A DNA stretch of 64,000 bases from CALVNN01 sp964393975 (GTDB lineage: Bacteria; Bacillota; Clostridia; Christensenellales; UBA1242): NCBI GenBank assembly GCA_964393975.1, contig CAYMVO010000003.1:13166-77165 (forward strand), in the 5' to 3' direction. Position 1 is the stretch's first letter. Each line of letters opens with the position of its first letter. This document shows positions 51,503-59,443 of the stretch, piece by piece. A program made the translations under genes and the position numbers. The notes under the pieces were generated by a model. It was not told the origin of the DNA. It made no database searches and saw only the letters and a list, made by a program, of their open reading frames with translations.

Positions 51503-53314
51503 ATGAATGAGAAAATAAAAGAAAAATTAAATAATATGCCTATGAAATCTGGCGTTTATATAATGAAAGACTCTTCAAATAATGTTATCTACGTCGGCAA
51601 GGCTAAGCGCTTAAAAAATCGTGTGAGTAGTTACTTTAACGGTAGCGCAAAACACACCAAAGTGTTAGCACTCGTGGAGCATATCACAGATTTAGATTAT
51701 ATCATTTGCGATAGCGAATACGATGCACTAGCGCTCGAGAGTAATCTCATAAAAAAATATATGCCTTTTTATAACATTCTTCTAAAGGACGGCAAGGCAT
51801 ATCCGTACATTAGGGTAGGTGTCAACGAACCTTACGGAAAGGTAGAGATTGTGAGAAAGATTGATAGTGACGGCGCAAAATATTTTGGTCCTTATGTGGA
51901 GGGCGTGAGGGCAAAGGAATTGATAGAACTAATCAATAATACCTTTTTATTGCCAAATTGCGGACACAAATTAAAGCTGGACAAACCTATAAAGCCGTGT
52001 ATAAACTATAGTATGGGACTTTGCGTGGCACCTTGTGCGCATTACGTCACACCAAAGGACTACAAGGCGCGACTAGACAAAGTCATAGACTTTTTGAGCG
52101 GAAATGATAGCGCTGTGGAGGGCGAGCTAAAGTCGCAAATGCAAATTGCGGTAGAAAAAGAGGACTTTGAAAGGGCTATAAAACTAAGAGATTATCTAAA
52201 AGTCGTAAGTAAATTAAAGAGCAAGGTCATTGCACAATTACCTAAGACGCTAAACGCCGATTTGATAGCGTATATCTCTAATGGTATAAATAATAGTATT
52301 GCGATAGGTTCTGTTAGGGCGGGTAAATTGCTAGGTATTTTCACCGAATCTACCGATTTGATGGACGATAATATGCTAGAAGATTTTATCGTGCATTATT
52401 ATACAGATAGACTAATACCGAGTGAGATTTATATAAATAGACCTATGTCTAGTGAGGTTTCTAAGTTTTTAGGTACGCTAGCACATCACAAAGTGCGATG
52501 CTTTACGCCACTAAAAGGTGTAAAAAAATCATTACTAGATATGGCGATAAAGAATGCTAATCAGCACTTTATAAAAGAAAACGACCGAAGTACCATAGTC
52601 TACAACAAGACTCTTGGCGCGGTGTATAGCCTACAGAAAGAGCTTAGACTAGATAGACCACCTATGCGGATAGAATGCTATGATATTTCGCATATTAGCG
52701 GTACTTTTAAGGTGGGTTCAATGGTTGTCTTTATAGGCGGTCAACCCGCTAAAAATCATTATAGAAAGTTTAAAATAAAAGAGGTAGAGGGTAATAATGA
52801 TTTTGAGAGTCTAAAGGAGGTCATAAGGCGTAGACTTGGTAACATACTTGAGGGGGCGGAGGATGTGAGTCTAGGTAGCGTACCTGATTTGATGGTGATT
52901 GACGGCGGTAAAGGACAACTCAGTAGCGTTATGGAGATCTTTAAAGAGGTGGATAAAGGCGTGACAAACTCTATAAATGTCGTGTCACTTGCTAAGCGTA
53001 TTGAGGAGGTGTTTGTACCTAATACTAGCGAACCTATTATACTAGACCACCACCATTACTCGCTAAAGTTACTACAAAAAATCCGTGATGAAGCGCATAG
53101 GTTTGCTATCACTTTCCATAGAGATTTGCGGGGTAAAGGGATGATTGTCAGCGTGCTAGACGGCATAAAGGGAGTCGGGCAAAAAAGAAAATTGAGCTTG
53201 CTACGAACCTTTAAGACTGTAGAAAATTTAAAAAACGCTACCTTAGATGAGATAGAAGCAGTGGATGGAATGAGTAAAAATACCGCGTTAAATATTTTTA
53301 GGGCATTGCATTAA
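51503..53314 (+). CDS. uvrC: Excinuclease ABC subunit C
   Basis: UvrC makes both incisions around bulky DNA lesions with UvrA and UvrB. The 603-residue protein has the GIY-YIG nuclease domain at the N-terminus (GVYIMKDSSNNVIYVGKAK), the UvrB-binding UVR helix pair (EKEDFERAIKLRDYLKVV), the RNase H-like second nuclease domain (ECYDISHISGTFKVGSM) and a helix-hairpin-helix end (GVGQKRKLSLLRTF). The ATG at 51503 gives the canonical N-terminus. No Shine-Dalgarno site precedes it and the -10 box ends six bases upstream, so the message may be leaderless. Confidence 0.96.
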   Translation: MNEKIKEKLNNMPMKSGVYIMKDSSNNVIYVGKAKRLKNRVSSYFNGSAKHTKVLALVEHITDLDYIICDSEYDALALESNLIKKYMPFYNILLKDGKAYPYIRVGVNEPYGKVEIVRKIDSDGAKYFGPYVEGVRAKELIELINNTFLLPNCGHKLKLDKPIKPCINYSMGLCVAPCAHYVTPKDYKARLDKVIDFLSGNDSAVEGELKSQMQIAVEKEDFERAIKLRDYLKVVSKLKSKVIAQLPKTLNADLIAYISNGINNSIAIGSVRAGKLLGIFTESTDLMDDNMLEDFIVHYYTDRLIPSEIYINRPMSSEVSKFLGTLAHHKVRCFTPLKGVKKSLLDMAIKNANQHFIKENDRSTIVYNKTLGAVYSLQKELRLDRPPMRIECYDISHISGTFKVGSMVVFIGGQPAKNHYRKFKIKEVEGNNDFESLKEVIRRRLGNILEGAEDVSLGSVPDLMVIDGGKGQLSSVMEIFKEVDKGVTNSINVVSLAKRIEEVFVPNTSEPIILDHHHYSLKLLQKIRDEAHRFAITFHRDLRGKGMIVSVLDGIKGVGQKRKLSLLRTFKTVENLKNATLDEIEAVDGMSKNTALNIFRALH

Positions 53315-53319
53315 ATTGT

Positions 53320-53348
53320 TTGACAAAAGATTACAAAAGTTTTAAAAT
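53320..53348 (+). promoter_or_regulatory. Sigma-A-type promoter of the DUF308-like gene
   Basis: TTGACA (53320-53325), 17 bases, then TAAAAT (53343-53348), just ahead of AGGAGG and the ATG at 53368. Confidence 0.7.
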
Positions 53349-53367
53349 ATACAAGGAGGTAAAGAGT

Positions 53368-53961
53368 ATGAAAGAGTATTTTAAAAATTTAAAGTTTACT
53401 TCGCTAGCGTTCGGGCTATTGTATTTACTTTTTGGTTTGTCTTTGCTAATTTGGCAAGACACCGCAAAAGCGACTATGCTCGTTTTGTTTGGCGTGGCAA
53501 TAATCGTGTTTGGTGGCGTTAGCATATTAAACTATTTTATTTATCGGACGGAACCTTTTGGCTTGTTTATTGGTGTCATAAATATTGTCTTAGGTGCGCT
53601 AACTATTGTGTACGCTGGCGACTTGTCAAATGCGGGAATTTTTGCGGGCGTGTTTGCTTTTATATTTATGTTTAGTGCGGTTTTCAAATTTCAAAATGCA
53701 CTTATACATAGACGTTTTGGTGTGAAAAATTGGTGGCTTGAGGCTATTTTTGGCACAATAATGCTAGTAGTTAGTATAGTGATTATATGTAGTCCGTTTG
53801 CGGAAAATGTTTTACTGACGCTCTTAGGACTGTGTATAATTATAGATGCCATTATGCAAATAATAACGACATTTATTGTCGCTAATAAATTAAAGAAAAT
53901 CAAACATTCATTTAAAGAGTTTTTTACCGTCAAAGATGAAGATGATGTTATAGAACTTTGA
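53368..53961 (+). CDS. HdeD/DUF308-like membrane protein
   Basis: The start at 53368 follows AAGGAGGTAAAG. The 197-residue protein has six hydrophobic segments in three repeated pairs, with short loops (FGLLYLLFGLSLLIWQD, LFIGVINIVLGALTIVYAG, WLEAIFGTIMLVVSIVIIC). This is the pattern of the HdeD/DUF308 family. The tail is charged and cytoplasmic (KDEDDVIEL). The family is linked with acid stress in enterics, but no role is established in Bacillota. Confidence 0.75.
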   Translation: MKEYFKNLKFTSLAFGLLYLLFGLSLLIWQDTAKATMLVLFGVAIIVFGGVSILNYFIYRTEPFGLFIGVINIVLGALTIVYAGDLSNAGIFAGVFAFIFMFSAVFKFQNALIHRRFGVKNWWLEAIFGTIMLVVSIVIICSPFAENVLLTLLGLCIIIDAIMQIITTFIVANKLKKIKHSFKEFFTVKDEDDVIEL

Positions 53962-53975
53962 TAATGTTTGATATA

Positions 53976-54064
53976 GAAAAAACTGCTATCTAAGGGCTAG
54001 CACTTTTGAAACTAGCAGAATAAAAAGAAAGGAACAATGTAAAATAAATACAATGTTCCTTTTT
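53976..54064 (+). repeat. Tandem-hairpin extragenic repeat, copy 1
   Basis: Two hairpins stand in a row: CTGCTA...TAGCAG (53983-54018) and AAAGGAACAATGTA/TACAATGTTCCTTT (54028-54062). The whole unit recurs in inverted orientation at 61454-61541 at about 80 percent identity by eye. The same layout with different arm sequence recurs at 55216-55304. This copy can act as a terminator for the DUF308-like gene. Confidence 0.7.
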
Positions 54065-54177
54065 GTATTAGTTTCAAAAGCAATTGACTAAGGTCAAAAT
54101 ATATGTCAAATCTTGGATTTCATAACATATTATCCAAATAAAATGATAATTATTTGTTTATCATTTTATTTATTCCC

Positions 54178-54597
54178 CTATGATTGACTTGTATTGAAAA
54201 TATATTTAGTATTGAATTCAAATTCAAATTTATTATCTGGAAATTGAAAATTATTTAGATTGTAAGAGATTTCTTGATATATATCATTTGTACCATCTTC
54301 TGAAGCCTTAAAAATTGACCAAAATTTATAAAATTCTATTTGTCCACACGCATTAGATTTTATAAAGTCAATAAATTTTATAAATTTCTTTTTATTTTCA
54401 TCCTTGTAAAAATCTTCAAAATTTGTTATGTCGTAGCCAAGTTCATTTACAATAGGGTCAGAAATGTAATAAAATTTTTTATCAAATGTATAATTTTTTA
54501 TATACTTATTTAACGATTTAGTTTCTTCAAAACCTAAATTCAACTTTTTAATGTTTTTAATTTTAGTATCACTACCTATAACATAATATGCACTCAT
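54178..54597 (-). CDS. Candidate immunity protein of an orphan toxin tip
   Basis: The 139-residue acidic protein (SAYYVIGSDTKIKNIKKLNL at the start) is soluble and not recognised as a named family. It begins seven bases behind the stop of the toxin-like fragment and shares its strand, with GAGG as ribosome site. Immunity proteins of polymorphic toxins are typically acidic, of this size, and placed directly downstream of the toxin gene. That is the basis of the call; no immunity domain was identified. Confidence 0.45.
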   Translation of the reverse strand: MSAYYVIGSDTKIKNIKKLNLGFEETKSLNKYIKNYTFDKKFYYISDPIVNELGYDITNFEDFYKDENKKKFIKFIDFIKSNACGQIEFYKFWSIFKASEDGTNDIYQEISYNLNNFQFPDNKFEFEFNTKYIFNTSQS

Positions 54598-54603
54598 AAG
54601 ACC

Positions 54604-54915
54604 TCACAATTGTATATATGGCACACCAAATAAACAGTGTCCTTGATGATTATAAGTATGCCAATGATTAAAGAATATACCTTTCTTTAAAACTCCATCT
54701 TTTTCAATATGGGCTTCATCTAAATTAGGAGTTTGACCATTGCCCGCATCTTTAGCTATTTGATAAGCATTTTCCGAATAAAATGTATAAATAGGTATAT
54801 TTAATCTAGTCGCCCAAGTCGCTAAAGTTCTATCTATTGGTGTCAATGAAATATACGCAACACCATCATTTGAAAATAACGCGTTGCGTTGCTTTCCTCT
54901 GACTTTCGATAATAT
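54604..54915 (-). pseudogene. C-terminal tip of a polymorphic-toxin-like gene, 5' part missing
   Basis: The minus-strand frame ends with EKDGVLKKGIFFNHWHTYNH then QGHCLFGVPYIQL. This is the kind of His-rich, secreted-toxin C-terminal end seen after RHS or YD-repeat proteins. The frame stays open upstream of the nominal TTG at 54846 and passes into the dispersed repeat at 54866-54921, beyond which no repeat-rich toxin body exists. The gene therefore appears truncated at the repeat. No ATG with a ribosome site was found, so expression is doubtful. The exact toxin family is not known. Confidence 0.5.
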
Positions 54916-54921
54916 AAACTA
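54866..54921 (+). repeat. Dispersed structured repeat, partial copy
   Basis: This carries the conserved core TCATTTGAAAATAACGCGTT followed by GCGTTGCTTTCCTCTGACTT, without the two upstream hairpins. It abuts the truncated toxin fragment. Confidence 0.75.
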
Positions 54922-54960
54922 TGTGATGTTGATTTTCTCACTTATGTTCGTAAATCAATT

Positions 54961-55070
54961 TTGCTAACGCAAATCCGTTATAAATAACGGCATCACTGTT
55001 TGAATAAACATCAGTCATTTGAAAATAACGCGTTGCGTTGCTTTCCTCTGACTTTCGATAATATAAACTA
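54961..55070 (+). repeat. Dispersed structured repeat, full copy
   Basis: In order: hairpin TTGC-TAAC-GCAA, hairpin CCGTTA-TAAA-TAACGG (54975-54990), then CACTGTTTGAATAAACATCA, the AACGCGTTGCGTT core and TCTGACTTTCGATAAT. The core is flanked by AGTCA and TGACT. The stretch 54922-54960 and 55071-55190 between repeats holds no gene. Confidence 0.8.
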
Positions 55071-55215
55071 AAAATTTTTTCATATAATCTCCTATGATAA
55101 AAAGATTATACAACATTCAATCCCAAATTTCAATACTTAAATTAAAAATCTTTGCATTAGCAAATCAAAATTATGACAAGCAATTGAATCTTATTTGATT
55201 TTTTAATTTACAAAA

Positions 55216-55304
55216 AGTATATTCTAGGGAAACTCCTAAAATATACTCTTTATTTCTTAGAAAATACCGCTAGTTTCAAACAACATTGACTAAGGGATAG
55301 CGGT
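55216..55304 (-). repeat. Tandem-hairpin extragenic repeat, divergent copy
   Basis: Hairpins AGTATATTCTAGG/CCTAAAATATACT (55216-55247) and ACCGCTA/TAGCGGT (55266-55304), the latter enclosing TAGTTTCAAACAACATTGAC. The layout matches copies 1 and 2 read on the minus strand. It directly follows the stop of the RCK-like gene and can terminate it. Confidence 0.6.
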
Positions 55305-55312
55305 TTTTGCTT

Positions 55313-57403
55313 TTAATCTTCTTTTTTATATATTCTATAGATTGAGTATTTATATAGCGGGATATTGTCCATTATTTGATACAAATTTCTCTTAAAGTTT
55401 ATATCGTCCACATTTACTTGTATATTGTGTTTTTTACTCTCAGCGTTTATATCTTTCGTTATATCGTCCAAACCTTTAAAGGTCGTCAAGGTCAACAATT
55501 CTCTTGTCGTCGTGTTTAGCGTGCTTAGGTGGTTTGCGGTGATATAATTTTTCTTTTTCATAGGGATAAACCCTTTTATAAACCAAAACGCATTAGAGCG
55601 TAATTGTTCCTGATAGGCGAGCATATTACGAGTGGACAAAGTATCAGGGTATGGATAGGTGTAGACTTTTTCTCTTTTGTTGTATATGATTTCTTTCAAA
55701 GGATCGTATACTTTGTAAAATTCCTTATTGCTGACTTCTTCAGTACCTATTAAATCAAATCCACAAAGGTTGAGCTTTGTCCTAATATTTATACTGCTAA
55801 ATATATCAAAATCTTTCAAGTTTACATCTTGCGAGTTCCAAAGATTTAATTTCAATTTATCTAGTGCGCGTTGTTGTTGATTTATGCGAGATATTTTGTT
55901 GATAGACTCTAATTGTTCCACAACTTCCGCATTTTTGAGTTCCTCTTGAAAGTTTCTTTCAATGGATAGTTTGTTTAATTTTTCGCAAATAATTGTGTCA
56001 TAGTTCATTATATCGTATTCGCCGTAAGGTTCTACGCCCGCATCTAGTAAAACATTTTTATATATAGCGTTTGTTATCCTACAAAAATATTTAATATTTA
56101 GCATATTGTATTGTTTGAAATATTGTTTTAGTCGTATCACTTCGTCAATATTATCTAGGTCGCTACCAAAGCTCACTATTACATAAGTAAGCGAGTCGTT
56201 TTTATCCTTTAACGAATTTACAAATTCATCCAAATCTACTTGAAATTCTTTTTTGTAAAAATCTTTCTTGTGATATGTTAGATTCATGGGTTTTGTAGGT
56301 AGGTCAAAATACTCAGTTTGGTTAAACTTGCCGTCACAAAATCTACCAAAGTTAGAGTTGTAGTTTTTATCCGCAAAATCGTTTTTATCAAATATATGAT
56401 AGTCTACTATCTTTGGCGTAGGTGTGCCGTTTATTAGTGTAGGAAATTGATTGTCCGCGATGAGATAGTTGAATAGGTTTTTATTAGGGTTGCCGTGTCC
56501 TATAAGTAAAACGCTTAATGAAGTATCACTACTTACGCTAGCGGTGGAGTAGTCTATTTGTGAATGAGATAAAAACCTTGTCATAGGGTAGTCGGTGATA
56601 AATTTTTGAGATATAAGGCTGTACTTATTGAAAAAACTAATATTTTCGTTGCCGTAATTAAACTTGAACGCCTCCTCATATTGATTGTCTATTGAGATAT
56701 AAAGATTGAATAAATGATTGTCAATTTCTTTGTAAGAGTTTATAATCTTTAAAATATTTTCACTATTTGTGTCAAAACTTATAAATGTTACCCTTTTATT
56801 TTTAAATTGAGAAAATCCTTTTGCGTTGATTTTGTCAAATTTTAGGTTTAAAAACTTTTTAGACAAAAGTTCCTTTTTAAAGTCTTTTGCGACGTCACCT
56901 ATCCAAAAAATCACATTTTTTGACGGGATAGTTTGAGCGAACTTTTTTGCGTCCTCATTGTATCCTAAAATGACAAAAATCTCTTTTTTACCAAATAGTA
57001 TACGTTTTGTTTTGAAAAAGTTGGAAAAATAACGACCTATTATACCTAGCAAAGCAAATAACAATGCAAATAGATTTAAGAAAAACGATATGTTAAACGC
57101 TACCTCAAATAAGACATTTTGTGATATGGCAGGTGAGAGGACGCCCAAATCTACCTTTAGCACGCAAGCACCTATTGCTTGTGATATGCAGTCGGATAAA
57201 TTTAATATAAAATCATTCTTTGCGACCTCGCCGTATCCAAATATTGCTATTGCGTAGACGCAAAAGTTTACTATCAGCGTCGGGATAAAGTATTTTGCGT
57301 TTTTGATATCTACTATTTCTTTTTGCGTGAGTAACTTTATACCCATAAAAATTAGTACTAAAATCTCAAATATAATTAGACCTATTATAACTGTGTTTAT
57401 CAT
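55313..57403 (-). CDS. Membrane protein with RCK/TrkA-N-like nucleotide-binding regions
   Basis: The start at 57403 follows GGAGG. The 696-residue protein has three hydrophobic segments in the first 125 residues (about 4-22, 35-57, 95-120) and then a large cytoplasmic part. Two Rossmann-like openings are visible: EIFVILGYNEDAKKFAQTIP (about residue 140) and SVLLIGHGNPNKNLFNYLIA (about residue 295). They recall the RCK/TrkA-N domains that gate potassium channels, but the membrane part lacks a pore signature (T-V-G-Y-G). The C-terminal 250 residues are not recognised. Possibly a sensor or channel-related protein. Single gene with its own promoter. Confidence 0.55.
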   Translation of the reverse strand: MINTVIIGLIIFEILVLIFMGIKLLTQKEIVDIKNAKYFIPTLIVNFCVYAIAIFGYGEVAKNDFILNLSDCISQAIGACVLKVDLGVLSPAISQNVLFEVAFNISFFLNLFALLFALLGIIGRYFSNFFKTKRILFGKKEIFVILGYNEDAKKFAQTIPSKNVIFWIGDVAKDFKKELLSKKFLNLKFDKINAKGFSQFKNKRVTFISFDTNSENILKIINSYKEIDNHLFNLYISIDNQYEEAFKFNYGNENISFFNKYSLISQKFITDYPMTRFLSHSQIDYSTASVSSDTSLSVLLIGHGNPNKNLFNYLIADNQFPTLINGTPTPKIVDYHIFDKNDFADKNYNSNFGRFCDGKFNQTEYFDLPTKPMNLTYHKKDFYKKEFQVDLDEFVNSLKDKNDSLTYVIVSFGSDLDNIDEVIRLKQYFKQYNMLNIKYFCRITNAIYKNVLLDAGVEPYGEYDIMNYDTIICEKLNKLSIERNFQEELKNAEVVEQLESINKISRINQQQRALDKLKLNLWNSQDVNLKDFDIFSSINIRTKLNLCGFDLIGTEEVSNKEFYKVYDPLKEIIYNKREKVYTYPYPDTLSTRNMLAYQEQLRSNAFWFIKGFIPMKKKNYITANHLSTLNTTTRELLTLTTFKGLDDITKDINAESKKHNIQVNVDDINFKRNLYQIMDNIPLYKYSIYRIYKKED

Positions 57404-57421
57404 ACAAACCTCCATTCAAAG

Positions 57422-57450
57422 AGTATAATACACTATTTGTCTTTTGTCAA
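57422..57450 (-). promoter_or_regulatory. Promoter of the RCK-like gene
   Basis: On the minus strand: TTGACA (57450-57445), 17 bases, then TATACT (57427-57422), about 20 bases before the ATG at 57403. Confidence 0.75.
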
Positions 57451-57485
57451 TTTGTTTGTTGGTCCAAATTATTTAATTCAAATGG

Positions 57486-57514
57486 TTGACAAATTGCGCT
57501 TTCGCTAGTATAAT
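57486..57514 (+). promoter_or_regulatory. Consensus sigma-A-type promoter of the HAD gene
   Basis: A perfect TTGACA (57486-57491), 17 bases, and a perfect TATAAT (57509-57514), the strongest-looking promoter in the window. Confidence 0.88.
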
Positions 57515-57542
57515 ATCTACAATTATGTGTTGGAGTAAGAGT

Positions 57543-58514
57543 ATGGAAAAGTTAAAGGCAAATAGTTTACCGAGCGTCTATGTCTTTGATATTGAGGGGA
57601 CTTTGCTAGATGGTTACGGCAAGATTAGAGCTGGCGCAAAGGAAATGTTTACCGCGATCAAGACAAAGACCGATAGAAAGGTGTTGTTTGAGTCGGGTAT
57701 GAATGAGAAAGAAGTCCTTTCTATTATCGATAAGATCAATGCGGAGTTGGATGAAGATTGCAAGTTGACTCCTTGCGTTGCTAGTTGTTGCGGTAGTCGT
57801 ATCATTAATGAAAAGGGCGAGCCTATTTTTTGCGATATTATTAGTTTTGAGGATATCCAGACTATAAACCGTATCTTGCTAAAGTATAGTCCTTCCACGG
57901 CGATTGTTTATAGGACAAAGACGGAAAACGTGATTTGCAAGATTGAGGAGTTGTATACGGGGTTTGGTAAAAAGCTCACTACTGAGGAGCAAGACAAACT
58001 GGATAACATTTATCAGATTTTGTACACGACTCATAATGTACCGTTGCTTTGTAGAGAGGTGGGGCATAAGGAGTTAGAGCAAATGCTCAATAATGGCGAG
58101 GTGTTTTCGTTAGAGATTGCTGGTGTTGACCTCAATAACGATCCCGCTTTAAATGCAAAAGTCGCTAAAGAAATCGCAAAAGCGACTGGTCTAAAGTATA
58201 GTCTCAGTGTCACTATGCAACTCGCTAGACAAGATAAATATACTGCGCTAGTTAATTTTATAGGCGTCAAAGAGGCGAGAAACGCTTGCTATATGGGTGA
58301 CGGCGCAAATGATATTCCGTGTCTAAAAAGATGTGGACATAGCGTGTCCGCTTTTGCAAAATTAAAAGATGTGGTAAGGGCGAGCAAGTTTGCGGTAAAT
58401 ACCACACTAGTAGAGGTGATACCTTATATAATAGGCGAACCTTATGATGCAAAGCGTCTGAAAGGACTTAGCAATATGTGTCTAAAACAAGCATTAGCGA
58501 GAAGGAAAAAATGA
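57543..58514 (+). CDS. HAD-superfamily hydrolase with D-x-E active-site motif
   Basis: The ATG at 57543 follows GGAGTAAGAG; upstream ATGs overlap the promoter. The 323-residue protein has HAD motif I as VYVFDIEGTLLDGYG, where the usual second Asp of D-x-D is Glu. Motif II is the Ser of FESG, and motif IV is MGDGANDIPCLKR, close to Cof-type phosphatases. The cap region is of intermediate length. The nucleophile Asp is kept, so phosphatase or phosphotransferase activity remains possible, but the general acid/base is altered. It is expressed from a consensus promoter and ends just before tRNA-Ser. Confidence 0.8.
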   Translation: MEKLKANSLPSVYVFDIEGTLLDGYGKIRAGAKEMFTAIKTKTDRKVLFESGMNEKEVLSIIDKINAELDEDCKLTPCVASCCGSRIINEKGEPIFCDIISFEDIQTINRILLKYSPSTAIVYRTKTENVICKIEELYTGFGKKLTTEEQDKLDNIYQILYTTHNVPLLCREVGHKELEQMLNNGEVFSLEIAGVDLNNDPALNAKVAKEIAKATGLKYSLSVTMQLARQDKYTALVNFIGVKEARNACYMGDGANDIPCLKRCGHSVSAFAKLKDVVRASKFAVNTTLVEVIPYIIGEPYDAKRLKGLSNMCLKQALARRKK

Positions 58515-58559
58515 TATCTTTTATAATTTTTTGTAGCCGACTATCTTAGTCGGTCTTAT

Positions 58560-58647
58560 GGAGAGGTGTCTGAGTGGTCTAAAGTGCTGTCTTGGAAAGG
58601 CAGTGTTGGGAAATCAACCGCAGGTTCAAATCCTGTCCTCTCTGCCA
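58560..58647 (+). tRNA. tRNA-Ser (GGA)
   Basis: This is an 88-nt class II tRNA. The anticodon arm is CTGTC/GGCAG with loop TTGGAAA (anticodon GGA), there is a long variable arm, the discriminator is G and CCA is encoded. A hairpin CCGACTA-TCT-TAGTCGG lies just upstream (about 58536-58552). Confidence 0.93.
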
Positions 58648-58768
58648 AGTTATTCGCGCGTAAATCTTATATACTAAGGTTTGCGTTGTTTTTTATTTAA
58701 AAAGCAAAAAGTCTTAAAGATATTAGAAACTATGTGTCGTAAATTTTAAATCAAATTTAAAATTTTTA
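58648..58768. other. Start of a 574-bp gene-free stretch (58648-59221)
   Basis: The stretch between tRNA-Ser and the RiPP precursor holds the dispersed repeat at 58769-58871, AT-rich sequence with no gene, and the precursor promoter at 59153-59181. No other feature was seen. Confidence 0.5.
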
Positions 58769-58871
58769 TTGCTATCGCAATTACACAATAAATTGTGTGC
58801 GTCACTGATTGAATAAACATCAGTCATTTGAAAATAACGCGTTACGTTGCTTTCCTCTGACTTCCGATAAT
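58769..58871 (+). repeat. Dispersed structured repeat, full copy
   Basis: Hairpin TTGC-TATC-GCAA, then ACACAA-TAAA-TTGTGT (58783-58798), then CACTGATTGAATAAACATCA and the AACGCGTTACGTT core to CTTCCGATAAT. Four of the six pairs in the second hairpin differ from the copy at 54961, and pairing is kept. Confidence 0.8.
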
Positions 58872-59152
58872 TTTAATTAACAAGTTGCATAAGCCTTTTG
58901 ATAGCTGAAAAATTTGACCATATTGAAGTCTTGGTTATAAAAAATCTTTTATGCGCTATAACTTCTAATCTAATAGCGTATCGCAGTCAATAAACAACCT
59001 GTGAAGATGAAAATTTATAATAATTCGTTCATCCCATTTTGACCTTATTTATTTTTTATCACGCTAAAGTAAGCTAGTAGTTTAGGTATAAAAACACAAA
59101 CAAAACCCCAACTAAATAATTACACTAAATTGTAAAGTTTTTCAAAATGATG

Positions 59153-59181
59153 TTGACAAAAAAAAATAAATTTGATATCAT
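59153..59181 (+). promoter_or_regulatory. Promoter of the RiPP operon
   Basis: TTGACA (59153-59158), 17 bases, then TATCAT (59176-59181), about 40 bases before the precursor ATG. Confidence 0.6.
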
Positions 59182-59221
59182 AATACTAAGTTTATATGCT
59201 TAAATTATAGGGAGGGTAAAG

Positions 59222-59383
59222 ATGTTTTATCTAAATGAAACTTTGAAAGAAAAAATTTATTCAAAAATTAACAACAAATTTGAATTTTGCGACATTACTG
59301 AAAAATCTTATACAGAAAACTGTTCGTGTAAGGGTGGTTGTGGTACTTATACACCGCCATGTTCATGCTGTGCTTATAATTAA
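59222..59383 (+). CDS. Cys-rich RiPP precursor peptide
   Basis: This 53-residue ORF has a GGGAGGG ribosome site and its own promoter. The first 33 residues form a charged, leader-like region (NETLKEKIYSKINNKFEFCD). The last 20 are a core of glycine, proline and cysteine: N33-C-S-C-K-G-G-C-G-T-Y-T-P-P-C-S-C-C-A-Y. Six cysteines fall within 17 residues, with a C-S-C motif at each end. The radical SAM/SPASM enzyme encoded next is the natural modifier, so thioether (sactipeptide or ranthipeptide-type) crosslinks are expected. I do not recognise the core as a named family. Too short to be found by length alone. Confidence 0.8.
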   Translation: MFYLNETLKEKIYSKINNKFEFCDITEKSYTENCSCKGGCGTYTPPCSCCAYN

Positions 59384-59396
59384 TACTGAAGATTGA

Positions 59397-59433
59397 AATA
59401 ATACGGGCAAAACCTTGTTCCGTTATTTTTTAA
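59397..59433 (+). terminator. Leaky hairpin between precursor and maturase genes
   Basis: AATAATACGG pairs with CCGTTATT (a two-base bulge), followed by TTTTTT. Partial termination here would give more precursor than enzyme message, as in many RiPP operons. Confidence 0.6.
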
Positions 59434-59443
59434 GGAGAAAATT

